A DNA stretch of 64,000 nucleotides from Planctomycetaceae bacterium. Its GTDB lineage: Bacteria > Planctomycetota > Planctomycetia > Planctomycetales > Planctomycetaceae. Shown piece after piece: positions 9,033-17,878 of the stretch; the stretch's first letter is position 1, and every line of letters begins with the position of its first letter. The translations under genes and the position numbers were made by a program. The DNA lies in contig JAKFUF010000131.1 in assembly GCA_021732845.1 (NCBI GenBank), positions 45,896-109,895 of the forward strand, read 5' to 3'. Under the pieces are notes generated by a model, which saw only the letters and a list, made by a program, of their open reading frames with translations, ran no database searches and was not told the DNA's origin.

Positions 9033-9321
9033 GACAGCCCCCTCATCAGGTTCTCAACCAAAACAATCTTCTGCCACATTCTATCCTCGACCCCCAAGGG
9101 TCTCAAGCGTTTTATTCGTCACATTTACCCCATTTTCGCTATGTGGTAATTTCTGCGGCATCGTTGGAACGCGTGTCGGCACAAGAACTGCTGTAGCGTC
9201 GGTCGCGAATCCCGGATAAAACTCCCCGATTGTGGCGAGTGACGCCGATTGTTTTTACATCAGGGCAGGCGCGGCGCAGGAAATCGCCGGTCATGGCCTG
9301 ACGTCGAGAGAGGTCGACCCC

Positions 9322-10200
9322 ATGCTTCTGTTCTGTTCACAATCCAGTTGGCTCGGACGCCGCCTGTCCAACTGGCTGCCGGTCGCACTCGCCGTCGCCT
9401 TGGTGACGGGAGTGACTCAGGACGCGTCTGCCCAGCGCAACAAGAAGAAAAGCCGAGAAGCGCAGGCCACACAAGAAGTTGCGCCGCGAATTGTGGCCGA
9501 TGTGGCAGTCGATCCCTCGCACCCGCTGGCCCCCGCCATCAAGCTGGCGGAGCAAAGCCATGCGGCCATCAAGGAAGTGCAAGACTACACCTGCGTGTTC
9601 AGCAAGCGCGAGGTGCTGGGCAAGAAGATGAAGTCCCAAGTGATGTTGATGAAGTTTAAGCAGGAGCCGTTCAGCGTCTACATGCTGTACGACGGCCAGG
9701 AGAAAGGCCGCGAGATCCTGTTTGTCGAAGGTCAAAACGAGAACAAGCTGCTTGTTCATGAATCAGGCGTGGCGGCACTGGTGGGAACGCTCTCACTGCC
9801 GCTCAACTCGCCCCAGGTCACCGCCGAGAACAAGTATCCTGTCACCCAGATCGGCATGCTGAACCTGGTGGACACGATCCTGCACCAATGGCGGGCGGAA
9901 GCTCAGTTCGGCGAAGTCGAGGTGAAGCCGTTCCCGGCCGCCAAAGTCGACAACCGCGAGTGTGAAGCGATGGTGTCGACGCACCCGACTCCGCGGAAAG
10001 ACTTTAAATTCCACCGCACGGTGTTGTATGTTGACAAGGAAACCAAGTTTCCAGTTCGCGTTGAACAATACGGCTTTCCCCGTCAGCCAGGCGAACAGCC
10101 AACACTGGTGGAGCAGTACACCTACTCGCAGATCCGCATCAACACCGGCCTGACCGCCGCTGATTTCGATGCCCGCAACCGCAGCTACAACTTCAAATAA
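9322..10200 (+). CDS. DUF1571 domain-containing secreted protein
   Basis: Start chosen at the ATG at 9322, eight bases after GAGAGAGG, although the frame is open from 9232. The N-terminus is a signal peptide (LPVALAVALVTG, cleavage near DASAQ) followed by a lysine-rich stretch. The body matches DUF1571, a family common in Planctomycetota: YTCVFSKRE near residue 90, then MKFKQEPFSVYMLY, EVKPFPAAKVD, LYVDKETKFPVRVEQYG and C-terminal DFDARNRSYNF. The family is thought to be periplasmic and may have a lipoprotein-carrier-like (LolA/LolB) half-barrel, but this is inference. The gene ends just upstream of a GC-rich hairpin. Confidence 0.85.
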   Translation: MLLFCSQSSWLGRRLSNWLPVALAVALVTGVTQDASAQRNKKKSREAQATQEVAPRIVADVAVDPSHPLAPAIKLAEQSHAAIKEVQDYTCVFSKREVLGKKMKSQVMLMKFKQEPFSVYMLYDGQEKGREILFVEGQNENKLLVHESGVAALVGTLSLPLNSPQVTAENKYPVTQIGMLNLVDTILHQWRAEAQFGEVEVKPFPAAKVDNRECEAMVSTHPTPRKDFKFHRTVLYVDKETKFPVRVEQYGFPRQPGEQPTLVEQYTYSQIRINTGLTAADFDARNRSYNFK

Positions 10201-10217
10201 CGCGACGCAGTCCGCTC

Positions 10218-10241
10218 CCCGGGCTGCGCTCGCAGCCCGGG
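10218..10241 (+). terminator. GC-rich hairpin, possible terminator
   Basis: CCCGGGCTGCG at 10218-10228 pairs with CGCAGCCCGGG at 10231-10241, followed by TGATTCTATTTCTGG. The stem is strong but the T-tract is interrupted, and the next start codon is only 24 bases away, so it may only attenuate. Confidence 0.4.
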
Positions 10242-10264
10242 TGATTCTATTTCTGGACTGCCAC

Positions 10265-11323
10265 ATGCGTCGCCTGTTCTCCTGCGTGTCCCTGCTCTGC
10301 CTGTCAGGCGCGTTTCTTCTCACCCCTGTTGAATGCCAGACACTTTCCGCCGCAGAGAAGCCCAAGCCCGAGTTCCTGTCTTTGGCCGAAAAGGGGACCG
10401 TACGCTTCGACCCCGCTGAAGCCGAAGGCGACATCCCAGAACCGTTCCGGCAGGCTGCCCACGACTTCGAATATGTTGCCCAGCCGATGGAGGGCTTTAC
10501 CTCAAGCAAAGCCTCCAAGATTGTGCGGATGTCCAAGGTCACATTCCCGTCGCCCGTCGAAACGGAAGAAATCCCGAATCGGACGGTTCACGCCGAATAC
10601 TTCCAGCCGGCTGGCAAGGGACCGTTTCCCGCGGTAGTCGTGCTGCACATCCTCGGCGGCGACTTCGTTCTATCCGAGACCATCGCCAACCACCTCGCCC
10701 GCAACGGGATCGCGGCGATGTTCGTCAAGATGCCCTATTACGGCGAGCGCCGCAGTTCTGGCCGCCGCATGATTTCCAAGGACCCACACGAAACCGTCTT
10801 GGGGATGACCCAAGGGGTGCTCGACATCCGCCGCGCGGCCGCGTGGCTCAGTGCCCGCCCCGAAGTCGACAAGACCCGCCTGGGGATCACTGGCATCAGC
10901 CTGGGTGGCATCATGAGCGCCCTGGCGGGGGGAATTGAGCCACGCTTTACGAGTGTGGCGATCTACCTCGGCGGCGGAAATTTTGCCGAAATTGTGTGGA
11001 ACCGTCCCGAAGCCGAGGCGGTGGAGTTCCGCGAAAAATGGCTCGCCGCTGGTGGCACCCGCGAATCCTTCGCCGCCGTGCTGAACCAAGTCGACCCCCT
11101 CACCTACGGCCCCCGGCTGAAGGGCCGCCGGGTCTTGTTTGTCGCTGCCAAGAACGACGAAGTCATCCCCCCTGCCTGCTCGGTGGCGCTCTATGAATCG
11201 ATTGGCAAAGAGCCACAGATGGTGTGGCTAGACGCCGGCCACTACACCGCCGCCCGTTTCCTGCCCCTGGAATTGATGCGCCTGCATGTGTTCTTCCAAG
11301 GGAAGACGGCTATCGCCAAGTAG
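10265..11323 (+). CDS. Secreted alpha/beta hydrolase (acetyl-xylan esterase/dienelactone hydrolase type)
   Basis: 352 residues from the ATG at 10265, which gives a signal peptide (MRRLFSCVSLLCLSG). Upstream in-frame codons overlap the previous gene and the hairpin and do not look coding. The fold is shown by VVVLHILGGDF (oxyanion-hole strand), the nucleophile elbow GISLGG with S212, the acid in AAKNDEVIPP (D298) and the histidine in DAGHYTAA (H326). Family members deacylate carbohydrates or small esters. The signal peptide places it outside the cytoplasm, where it could act with the neighbouring secreted proteins. The exact substrate cannot be read from sequence. A palindromic repeat begins five bases after the stop. 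Confidence 0.85.
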   Translation: MRRLFSCVSLLCLSGAFLLTPVECQTLSAAEKPKPEFLSLAEKGTVRFDPAEAEGDIPEPFRQAAHDFEYVAQPMEGFTSSKASKIVRMSKVTFPSPVETEEIPNRTVHAEYFQPAGKGPFPAVVVLHILGGDFVLSETIANHLARNGIAAMFVKMPYYGERRSSGRRMISKDPHETVLGMTQGVLDIRRAAAWLSARPEVDKTRLGITGISLGGIMSALAGGIEPRFTSVAIYLGGGNFAEIVWNRPEAEAVEFREKWLAAGGTRESFAAVLNQVDPLTYGPRLKGRRVLFVAAKNDEVIPPACSVALYESIGKEPQMVWLDAGHYTAARFLPLELMRLHVFFQGKTAIAK

Positions 11324-11327
11324 GGAA

Positions 11328-11480
11328 GTAGGGTGTGTGCAGCGAAGCGGAACACACCAGGGGCGTCTGACAGCGTGGCGACTCTTCCGCATTCGGTCAG
11401 CACTGCCGTCCGTGGCCCGCGGTGTGTTTCGCGGCGACTCGTTCAAGGAACCGTACGGCTTGTGGCTCCACACACCCTAC
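11328..11480. repeat. GTAGGGTGTGTG-family palindromic repeat, copy 1
   Basis: Bounded by GTAGGGTGTGTGCAGCGAAG on the left and GGCTCCACACACCCTAC on the right, so its ends are inverted repeats. It contains GTGTGTTTCGCGGCGACTCG. A second copy in the same orientation lies at 13119-13271 and a partial one at about 30712-30788. Confidence 0.75.
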
Positions 11481-11581
11481 GCTTTTCTGTGAACCGTCGG
11501 GTCTCGTGAAGCGTTCCTGCTCTGATGCGGTTCCATTCCGCCAGCGCGGACGCATCACTTCCATAGCAGGAGCTTTCACAG

Positions 11582-13105
11582 ATGCGACGCCTGAAAGCCT
11601 GGTTTCAGCGTCCCAAACGGGTGCTGTGGTCGTTGTTGGCCTTGAACATCGCCCTGCTTCTACTCGTTGTTTTCTGTGGCGGGTCAGGCATCACCGTCAG
11701 CCCGGAAACCACGGCGATCACTGAACCCCTCGATGACGCAGGGTTCGTGGACTATCTGCAGCACCACAACCGGGTCTGCGGTGCGGGGGTGACGGCGGAG
11801 AACAATGCGGCGGTGCTGTTCGCCCGCTTGGATCCGGCAAAGCATGGAGGAGCACCCATAATTGCGGAATTCTACAGGCAAATGAATCTGGCACCTCCAC
11901 ACGGAGTGCGGCCTCTGCTGGACTACGATCAATTCCTGCAAACCCTTCCGGCCAGACCGCCGGATCTCGAAAAGCAGATTGATTACTTGGAAACTGCGAA
12001 GACCCGGCCGTGGACTGCGGCTGAATTTCCGGAGTTGGCCCGCTACATCCAGGAGTATACACCGGAGATCAATCTGGCCGTCGAAGCCTCTCGGCTGCCA
12101 AGAGTCTATTGGCCCGGGAGCACCGTGTTTGACTGGAAGTTCATCGCTTTCATGCCACCGTGGTTCGGCCTTATTCACTCATCCATTGGCCCGGCCCTCG
12201 CAAGCCGCGCCATGCTGCGGCTGGGTGAGGGAAACTTGAATGCCGCCTGGTCGGACCTGCTCGCACTTCACCGCTTGTCACGCCTGACTTCCGCCTGCCC
12301 CACCAGCAATGAACTTCTCGTGGCGCGTGGAACCTCTTGGAAGGCATGGCAGCCGAGCTGTCAACTCGCCCAGTCACCCCTGATGACTGCCAACTTGGCT
12401 GTTCAGATGCTGCAGGATTTGCGGGAGCTTCGTCCCCATCCCAAAGGCATCAACGCACAGGAAGCCGAGCGGTGGATGTGCCTCTCTTTGGTTCAGGCGG
12501 CTTTTCGTGAGGGATACGAACCACGACACGAACCGCGCATCGGTCTGGCGGTGCCTGGGCTTCCCCACCAGTTGAGCCGGCGGGCCTACGACTGGAACGC
12601 CGTCATGCGGAGAATCAATTTCTGGTTTGACCGCTGGGAGGCGGCTGCGGCACTCAAGCCACGGGCAGCCCGCCGCACGGCGATCCACGCGCTGGCTCGT
12701 GATTTTCAACACGTTCGCGACACGGTCAAGGACAAATCGGCCACGGAATGGTTTAGTGCGGGCAGCCAGAATCTGGCAGACTCGGTGATGCCTTATGGGT
12801 TTCCCTGGAGTTCGTGGGATTCGGATGACCGTTCCGACGCGCAGACGGTCGTGCTGCAAACGCAACTCGCGGCAAGGCTGTGGCAACTTCGGCGCGGGGT
12901 GAACCCCAAAACTCCAGGCGACCTTGTGCCAGAATTTCTGCCCGATCTGCCCGTCGACCCGTTCGACGAAAAGCCCCTCAAGTTTGCTGTCGTCAAAGGT
13001 GAATTGCAAATTTACAGCATTAGTTTTAACCGGATCGACGACGGGGGCAGACCCGCCCCCTGGCACAATTCTGACATTGTCGCCACGCTCCCTGCGATTC
13101 CATAA
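11582..13105 (+). CDS. Hypothetical membrane-anchored protein
   Basis: 507 residues from an ATG preceded by AGGAGC at 11568-11573, a good ribosome binding site. The N-terminus is basic (MRRLKAWFQRPKR) and followed by one membrane segment (WSLLALNIALLLLVVF, residues 16-32), so the rest is likely periplasmic. The body is helix-rich with no motif I recognise. Near the C-terminus, LVPEFLPDLPVDPFDEKPL and a beta segment ending IYSISFNRIDDGG resemble the tail of other planctomycete proteins annotated only as hypothetical, and of pseudopilin-like modules in that phylum. It is a single gene bracketed by two direct copies of the GTAGGGTGTGTG repeat. Confidence 0.75.
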   Translation: MRRLKAWFQRPKRVLWSLLALNIALLLLVVFCGGSGITVSPETTAITEPLDDAGFVDYLQHHNRVCGAGVTAENNAAVLFARLDPAKHGGAPIIAEFYRQMNLAPPHGVRPLLDYDQFLQTLPARPPDLEKQIDYLETAKTRPWTAAEFPELARYIQEYTPEINLAVEASRLPRVYWPGSTVFDWKFIAFMPPWFGLIHSSIGPALASRAMLRLGEGNLNAAWSDLLALHRLSRLTSACPTSNELLVARGTSWKAWQPSCQLAQSPLMTANLAVQMLQDLRELRPHPKGINAQEAERWMCLSLVQAAFREGYEPRHEPRIGLAVPGLPHQLSRRAYDWNAVMRRINFWFDRWEAAAALKPRAARRTAIHALARDFQHVRDTVKDKSATEWFSAGSQNLADSVMPYGFPWSSWDSDDRSDAQTVVLQTQLAARLWQLRRGVNPKTPGDLVPEFLPDLPVDPFDEKPLKFAVVKGELQIYSISFNRIDDGGRPAPWHNSDIVATLPAIP

Positions 13106-13118
13106 TTTGAAAGCCCGC

Positions 13119-13271
13119 GTAGGGTGTGTGCAGCGAAGCGCAACACACCACGAGCGTGTTGCGGCGCAGCCTCTGAAAGCGCTTCAAACAACTTCGCGGT
13201 CTCTGGCCCGTGGTGTGTTCCGCGGCGACTCGATTAGCAAGCAGCACGGTTCGTGGCTTCACCCACCCTAC
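13119..13271. repeat. GTAGGGTGTGTG-family palindromic repeat, copy 2
   Basis: Same ends as copy 1 (GTAGGGTGTGTGCAGCGAAG and CACCCACCCTAC) and the shared core GTGTGTTCCGCGGCGACTCG. It lies directly after the stop of the membrane protein gene and before the convergent recO gene. Bases 13272-13355 hold nothing further that I can name. Confidence 0.75.
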
Positions 13272-13355
13272 GTCACTGCAATTGCCAAGTAAGGTGTGTT
13301 CGCCGCATCAACAAGTGTTATCCAGTCATTAAACAGACCCGACCCCATTTTGAAT

Positions 13356-14111
13356 TCAATCGCGCAGATAGCCGTGCATTCTCGGGCGTTTTCCTAACGT
13401 CTGCGCGATCAGTAAGTTCATTAGCGCCCGGACTTCTTTGGCTTGCGCAGAGGTCACGGGGAGATCCTGCCAGGTGTTCGAATCCTCAGAGAACACGCGG
13501 AGGATATGCGCTGTTCCGGCCGAAACCGGGCGGCTCACTCCGTCCTCGGCGGTGGCATCGGGAAGGCAGGTGGGACAGATGAAGCCGCTGCGGATGAATA
13601 CTGTGGCGGCGGGAGGGGAGTCCTCCAACAACCGGCCGCAGAGGGCGCAGGCGTCGAAGCTGGGCAACTGGCCCGTCTCTTCCAGAATGAGCAACTCAAA
13701 CCGCAGAACCACCCGTCGCCAGTTGGGGGTCTCTTCCAGACGTGTCAACAACGGCACGGATTCATCGAACAGCCGATAGTGCGGATCATGTGGCTCAGTC
13801 AGCGAATCCAGCAGCTCGGCGATGTAATACCCCGCATACAGACAATTGAGTTCGCCCGCATACGGCTTGAAGCGATGGACGAAGCTGGCCTCGGTGAGTA
13901 TGTCGAGCGCGCCGGAGGTCTTGTGGATAAAGACGATCCCGCAATGCGTCAGCAAGTCGAGCGCGGCGTCGAACGGACTCTTGAGCCTCTTGGCCCCCTT
14001 GGCCACGCAGGCGACCTTGCCAAACTCGCGTGTCATGAATGTGACAACACGGCTCGTATTGCTGAAGTCAGCCTGGCGAATCACCAGGGCGGGTGTCTTC
14101 TCCGTCGACAT
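13356..14111 (-). CDS. recO: DNA repair protein RecO
   Basis: 251 residues. The N-terminal OB-fold (residues 1-80) is recognisable: ALVIRQADFSNTSRVVTFMT, then GKVACVAKGAKRLKS. The middle has the conserved helical segment with LYAGYYIAELLDSLTE, followed by a zinc-binding element: CALCGR near 155 and CPTCLP near 177. RecO loads RecA on SSB-coated single-stranded DNA together with RecR in the RecF pathway and also anneals strands. The length (about 250) is normal for the family. It is convergent with the upstream plus-strand gene and followed on the same strand by the SUFU pair. Confidence 0.93.
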   Translation of the reverse strand: MSTEKTPALVIRQADFSNTSRVVTFMTREFGKVACVAKGAKRLKSPFDAALDLLTHCGIVFIHKTSGALDILTEASFVHRFKPYAGELNCLYAGYYIAELLDSLTEPHDPHYRLFDESVPLLTRLEETPNWRRVVLRFELLILEETGQLPSFDACALCGRLLEDSPPAATVFIRSGFICPTCLPDATAEDGVSRPVSAGTAHILRVFSEDSNTWQDLPVTSAQAKEVRALMNLLIAQTLGKRPRMHGYLRD

Positions 14112-14297
14112 TTCAATCTCGGCCCAACAGTGGACGCCAGCAGTGACAACGAATCAATGTGTTGGGCCAGCCTGTCGCTCTGGCAAAACGGTGAGTGAAT
14201 CGTGCGGTCAGAAATTAACCACGAATTGTCACAAATCTTACGAATTACACGAATCGTCAACCGACTCTTAAAAGCTACTTTTGACTCCGGTTGCGAT

Positions 14298-14876
14298 CTA
14301 CAGAACTGACTCACGAAACAACTCTGTGAACGGAAAGACTCCCGACCCCTTTATTGCAGCCTCAACATCCTCGCGTCTTCCTGCATGGCATGCTTGCAAC
14401 TCGTCTGCGGTGATTCCCAGGCATAACAATAGTCCTGCATCCTGGCCCCGAACCTTGAATCGGCCATAGTCACAAAACAGGAATGCCGCGATCGTTGAGC
14501 CTGTCGGTGTCGCGGGACCTATGTCCATGGTCTCGCCTGGATTCAACGCCGTTTCGACGGTGTAATGTGCAAGCGCGCTGATGATCGCTTCACCCCATTC
14601 ACTGTGTTCGCGGGTGCAAATTATCAGCTCATAGTTCCCCTGCTCGTTCTCGATTTGCAGGTCACATCCAATCAAGTCCGCCGTCGCGGCCACAACGCCT
14701 TCCAGATGCTCGTGAAAGCAGACGACCTCAGCCACTCCGCCCTGTTCACGTCCAAAATCGAAGGGGATAAAACCATGCCGAACCGTGTCTCCACGCTTGC
14801 CCAGAACGCCCTCCATGGCGGCAATCCGCGCATCCCACCAGAGCTGCCATTCGCTTTCTTGAGGCGGTGTGGTCAT
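14298..14876 (-). CDS. Suppressor-of-fused (SUFU) domain protein, copy 1
   Basis: 192 residues from the ATG at 14876 (MTTPPQESEWQLWW). The frame stays open to 14996, but that extension is not shared with the paralogue next door. SUFU-family signatures include QGNYELIICTREHSEWG, ALNPGETMDIGPATP, STIAAFLFCDYGRFKV and LLLCLGITADELQAC. Bacterial SUFU proteins are often immunity proteins of polymorphic-toxin systems or free-standing members of unknown role. No toxin gene is visible nearby. The neighbouring gene is a clear tandem duplicate, with equal spacing and a matching C-terminus (FPFTELFRESVL versus FPFTDLFRDSVL). Confidence 0.85.
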   Translation of the reverse strand: MTTPPQESEWQLWWDARIAAMEGVLGKRGDTVRHGFIPFDFGREQGGVAEVVCFHEHLEGVVAATADLIGCDLQIENEQGNYELIICTREHSEWGEAIISALAHYTVETALNPGETMDIGPATPTGSTIAAFLFCDYGRFKVRGQDAGLLLCLGITADELQACHAGRREDVEAAIKGSGVFPFTELFRESVL

Positions 14877-14996
14877 CAAATGAGCTGCCTTCCGAAATGC
14901 TATGACTCCGGGGCCGTTAATACACCTGCGCGACGCATCATCGCCGGTGAGTTTGCCACAATCCCGACTCACCGAATCCGCGCGTGGTACAACCAA

Positions 14997-15542
14997 TCAC
15001 AAAACAGAATCGCGAAATAAATCGGTGAACGGGAAGATACCCGCCTGTTTCATCGCAAATTCGACATCCTCGCGATTGCCGTCGCGACACTCGGATAGTT
15101 CGTCGGCGGTAATCCCCAGACACAACAGCAATCCCGCTTTCCGGCCACGAACCTTGAACCGGCCATAGTCGCAAAACAGAAACGCGGCAATCGTCGAGCC
15201 CTCAGGAGTCGCGGGACCAATGTCCATCGTCTCGCCTGGATTCAGCACCGATTCCAAAGTGTAATGGGCGAGCTGGCCGATAATCGTCTCGCCCCATTCC
15301 TCGCTCTCCCGCGTGCAAATCATCAATTCGTAGTTACCCTGATCGTTCTTAAGTTGGTCTTCACGCCCAATCAATTCTGCTGTGGCCGCAACGACGCCGG
15401 CCAAGTGTTGATGGAAGTAGACGATGTCCGCCGTCCCGCCCAGCTCATAGCCCAGTTCAAACGGGATGGTGCCATGCCCGACGACATCCGCAGACTTTCC
15501 GAGAATCTTTTCCATCGCCGCCATGCGAGCATTCCACCACAA
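14997..15542 (-). CDS. SUFU domain protein, copy 2, with premature TAG near its natural start
   Basis: Tandem paralogue of the gene at 14298-14876, highly similar throughout (GNYELMICTRESEEWGE, NPGETMDIGPATPEGS, AAFLFCDYGRFKV). The natural start is probably the ATG at 15575 (MGKSTKKDE), but codon 10, at 15548-15546, is TAG where copy 1 has tryptophan (EWQLWW versus E-stop-TLWW). Translation could restart at the TTG at 15542 or the ATG at 15524, producing an almost complete protein, which is the form given here. Otherwise this is a recent pseudogene. No other lesion is visible. Confidence 0.65.
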   Translation of the reverse strand: MWWNARMAAMEKILGKSADVVGHGTIPFELGYELGGTADIVYFHQHLAGVVAATAELIGREDQLKNDQGNYELMICTRESEEWGETIIGQLAHYTLESVLNPGETMDIGPATPEGSTIAAFLFCDYGRFKVRGRKAGLLLCLGITADELSECRDGNREDVEFAMKQAGIFPFTDLFRDSVL

Positions 15543-15618
15543 CGTCTATTCGTCCTTTTTAGTCGATTTGCCCATTTAAACAACTGCCTTTCCATCATAA
15601 AGATCATTGAGTGGCGGC

Positions 15619-15814
15619 TAAGGGTCGCGGCAGAAATAACTGTCGGTTTTTGACGCACCATCCAGCCAATGAGCCTGCACGCGTTAGCGCGCGTTAGCGT
15701 CCGGTTTGGACGTTTCCCGGAACCGGACGCTAACGCGTGCCGGCTGATGGAGCTATCCATTTCGGGCAACCAACTCCGAATCAAAATCACCCTGTTATTG
15801 TTGCCGCGATCCTA
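15619..15814. repeat. MITE-like 'TAAGGAC' family, copy C
   Basis: Left end TAAGGGTCGCGGCAGAAATA (15619) and right end TTATTGTTGCCGCGATCCTA (to 15814) form imperfect terminal inverted repeats. Inside, GCACGCGTTAGCGCGCGTTA and GGAACCGGACGCTAACGCG make a second internal palindrome. It fills most of the gap between the second SUFU gene and the terminator of the sialate esterase gene. Confidence 0.75.
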
Positions 15815-15863
15815 AAAGAATGCTGGGTTGCGCCGCCCCGCTCACCTTTGTCGTACTCAGATC

Positions 15864-15897
15864 AAAAAAACTCCGGCGGCGCAGCGCGCCGCCGGAG
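15864..15897 (-). terminator. Rho-independent terminator of the sialate esterase gene
   Basis: Read on the minus strand: CTCCGGCGGCGC (15897-15886), a three-base loop, the perfect 12-bp complement, then a run of seven T (15870-15864). It lies 15 bases after the stop at 15913. It is a textbook intrinsic terminator. Confidence 0.85.
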
Positions 15898-15912
15898 GAA
15901 TCATCTTCATGC

Positions 15913-17430
15913 CTACTTGTTGTTGATCGTCACGCCCGGAAAGTCATCCGTGCGAAACGGGGTCAGCGGCAGGCCGGTGGCGTCGAACAGGTTGACCACC
16001 GGGTTGTCGGCCCAGCCATAGCGGGCGGCGACGGGCTTGGCCACTTTGGGGCTGGAGACTTCGATCTTGCCGTCAGGCAGGATCTTGGCCGTGGCGTTGT
16101 GGAAGACCTTGTCTTCGCCCGCGACCGTAAAGCCCCGTGGCTCAGGCACGTCGAACGGACGCCAGCCATTGTTGATGAAGTCGAACGTCAGCACGAGCTT
16201 GTCGCCGGCTGCTTCCATGCTCTTGTACTGTGGGCTGTGGTAGGCAACCTGGACGCCGTAGTCCTTCGCCAGCGCCCAGCGAGCCAACCGCTTGCCGACT
16301 TCCAGCTTGTTCTGCGGATGAATGTCCTTGCCTTCGCCGATGTCGATGATCACCGCTTCGCCGGTGTTCGGCAGCTTGGTCATGGTCATCGTCTGGGCTT
16401 CGCGAAGTTCGGCCCAGTCACTCTCCGCCGGTTCAGCCTTTTCGCCGCGGAAATCAGCCAGTTGCACCCAGTAGAACGGGAAGTCACCCTGCGCCCATTC
16501 GTCGCGCCAGCTCTTGATCATCAACGGGAACAGGTCTCGGTACTGGTAGGCCCGGCCGGCGTTCGACTCGCCCTGATACCAGATCGCCCCCTTGATGCCA
16601 TAACCGAGGTGAGACTTCAGCACGCCGTTGTAAATGTTTCCGGGCCGCGAATTGCCGCCCATGAAACCACCCAGGCCTTGCAGTTGTTTCTTCTCCTCGG
16701 GAGTCGGGTCTTGCTTCGCCGACAGCGCGGCGAACGCAGCTTCGTTGGCTGCCGTCCGTTCCATCATCGGCTTGTACTTTTCATCGGCCGCGAGGATGTC
16801 ACGGTTGATCCACGCTTCGCAGGCTGAGCCACCCCAGGCGTTGTTGATCATGCCGACCGGCACATCCAGGGTCTCCTGAAGTTGACGGCCGAAGAAATAG
16901 CCGACGGCCGAGAAGCCGCCAACATTTTCCGGAGTGCAGACCATCCACTTGCGATCGTGTGTCCAGACCGGTTCCTGCTTCCCAACCTGCGGGAAGTTGA
17001 TCATCCGCAGGTTCGGATTCTTGGCGGCGAGCCGTTCCAGGTCGGCATTCGTGGAGGCGTTGACCGACCACTGCATGTTCGACTGTCCGGAGCAGACCCA
17101 GACTTCGCCGACCAGCACGTCTTCGAATTTGACTTCGTTCTTGCCTTTGACCGCCAGCACATGCGGCCCGCCCGCAGGCAGTGGCTCAAGCATCACGTGC
17201 CACGCTCCGTCGGCCCCGGCGGTCGCTGTCAGGCTCTGCTTGTCGAGGGTGACGGTCACCGCTTCGCCGGCGGCGGCCATGCCCCAGACTTTGTTCTTCT
17301 GGTTCCGCTGCAAGACCATGTGGTCGCCGAAGACGTTCGGCAGTTTGACGTCGGCCTGAGCCACGTTCGAGGCGAGGACGATAAAGGCCAGCCCTGCCAA
17401 AACCCAGTTCCGCATTCTGCTTGGATGCAT
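15913..17430 (-). CDS. Sialate O-acetylesterase family protein
   Basis: 505 residues with a signal peptide (WVLAGLAFIVLASNVAQA). An N-terminal beta domain begins VKLPNVFGDHMVLQR, and a SGNH-hydrolase core follows: nucleophile block CSGQSNMQWS (S117), NNAWGGSACEAW, GAIWYQGESNAG, and the acid/base pair in GKDIHPQNKLEVGKRLA. Members remove O-acetyl groups from sialic acids or plant polysaccharides; planctomycete copies are usually assigned to polysaccharide degradation. The length is normal. A strong intrinsic terminator follows, so it is probably monocistronic. The divergent neighbour is a secreted GDPD. Confidence 0.92.
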   Translation of the reverse strand: MHPSRMRNWVLAGLAFIVLASNVAQADVKLPNVFGDHMVLQRNQKNKVWGMAAAGEAVTVTLDKQSLTATAGADGAWHVMLEPLPAGGPHVLAVKGKNEVKFEDVLVGEVWVCSGQSNMQWSVNASTNADLERLAAKNPNLRMINFPQVGKQEPVWTHDRKWMVCTPENVGGFSAVGYFFGRQLQETLDVPVGMINNAWGGSACEAWINRDILAADEKYKPMMERTAANEAAFAALSAKQDPTPEEKKQLQGLGGFMGGNSRPGNIYNGVLKSHLGYGIKGAIWYQGESNAGRAYQYRDLFPLMIKSWRDEWAQGDFPFYWVQLADFRGEKAEPAESDWAELREAQTMTMTKLPNTGEAVIIDIGEGKDIHPQNKLEVGKRLARWALAKDYGVQVAYHSPQYKSMEAAGDKLVLTFDFINNGWRPFDVPEPRGFTVAGEDKVFHNATAKILPDGKIEVSSPKVAKPVAARYGWADNPVVNLFDATGLPLTPFRTDDFPGVTINNK

Positions 17431-17670
17431 GAATCCTGTTCCTGTTCGAGGTGTCGATCGTGGGATCTGCCCGAACCGACTGCGCTGCTCGCGCGGCGAT
17501 GTAATCGCTTATCATCACGATGTTTGTGCCACGCAAAGAGGCATCGGCGTGCGTGGATACTATCCGCCGGGGAGCGAACATGGCAACCGTGTGGAACGAT
17601 CCGCAGCACGAACTTGCAAGTCACGCCGCGACTGAAATGGCGGACGTCTTGTCGAAAAATCAGCCAGAAC

Positions 17671-17755
17671 GCCTTAGCGTCCGGTTCCCGAACTTGCGCG
17701 ATTGCCGCTTTTTAGCAAAATTAGAACCGGGGCCTAACGGCCTCCGGCTGATTGA
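17671..17755. repeat. MITE-like 'TAAGGAC' family, fragment D
   Basis: CGCCTTAGCGTCCGGTTCCCG and GGCCTCCGGCTGATTGAG match internal words of the other copies, but no complete end is seen. The rest of the 448-base gap (17431-17878) holds nothing I recognise. Confidence 0.45.
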
Positions 17756-17878
17756 GCAATCGCCATCTTCAAAAACCGGCCAGCCGTGCCGTGACTCGAA
17801 CCTGCCCTTTCGGGAATGGAGCGGATACCTTCAGTGTGCATTCAGACTCAGCCCCCCTGCCCTCGCTGAAGGTTCGTT

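Noticed and set aside
13443..14198. 251-codon plus-strand ORF opposite recO
   Set aside because: The minus-strand frame has all RecO blocks and zinc cysteines; the plus frame has none.
14298..15575. SUFU pair as part of a toxin/immunity locus
   Set aside because: Neighbours are recO and a sialate esterase; no toxin, secretion tag or repeat-domain gene is in the window, so only the family name supports it.
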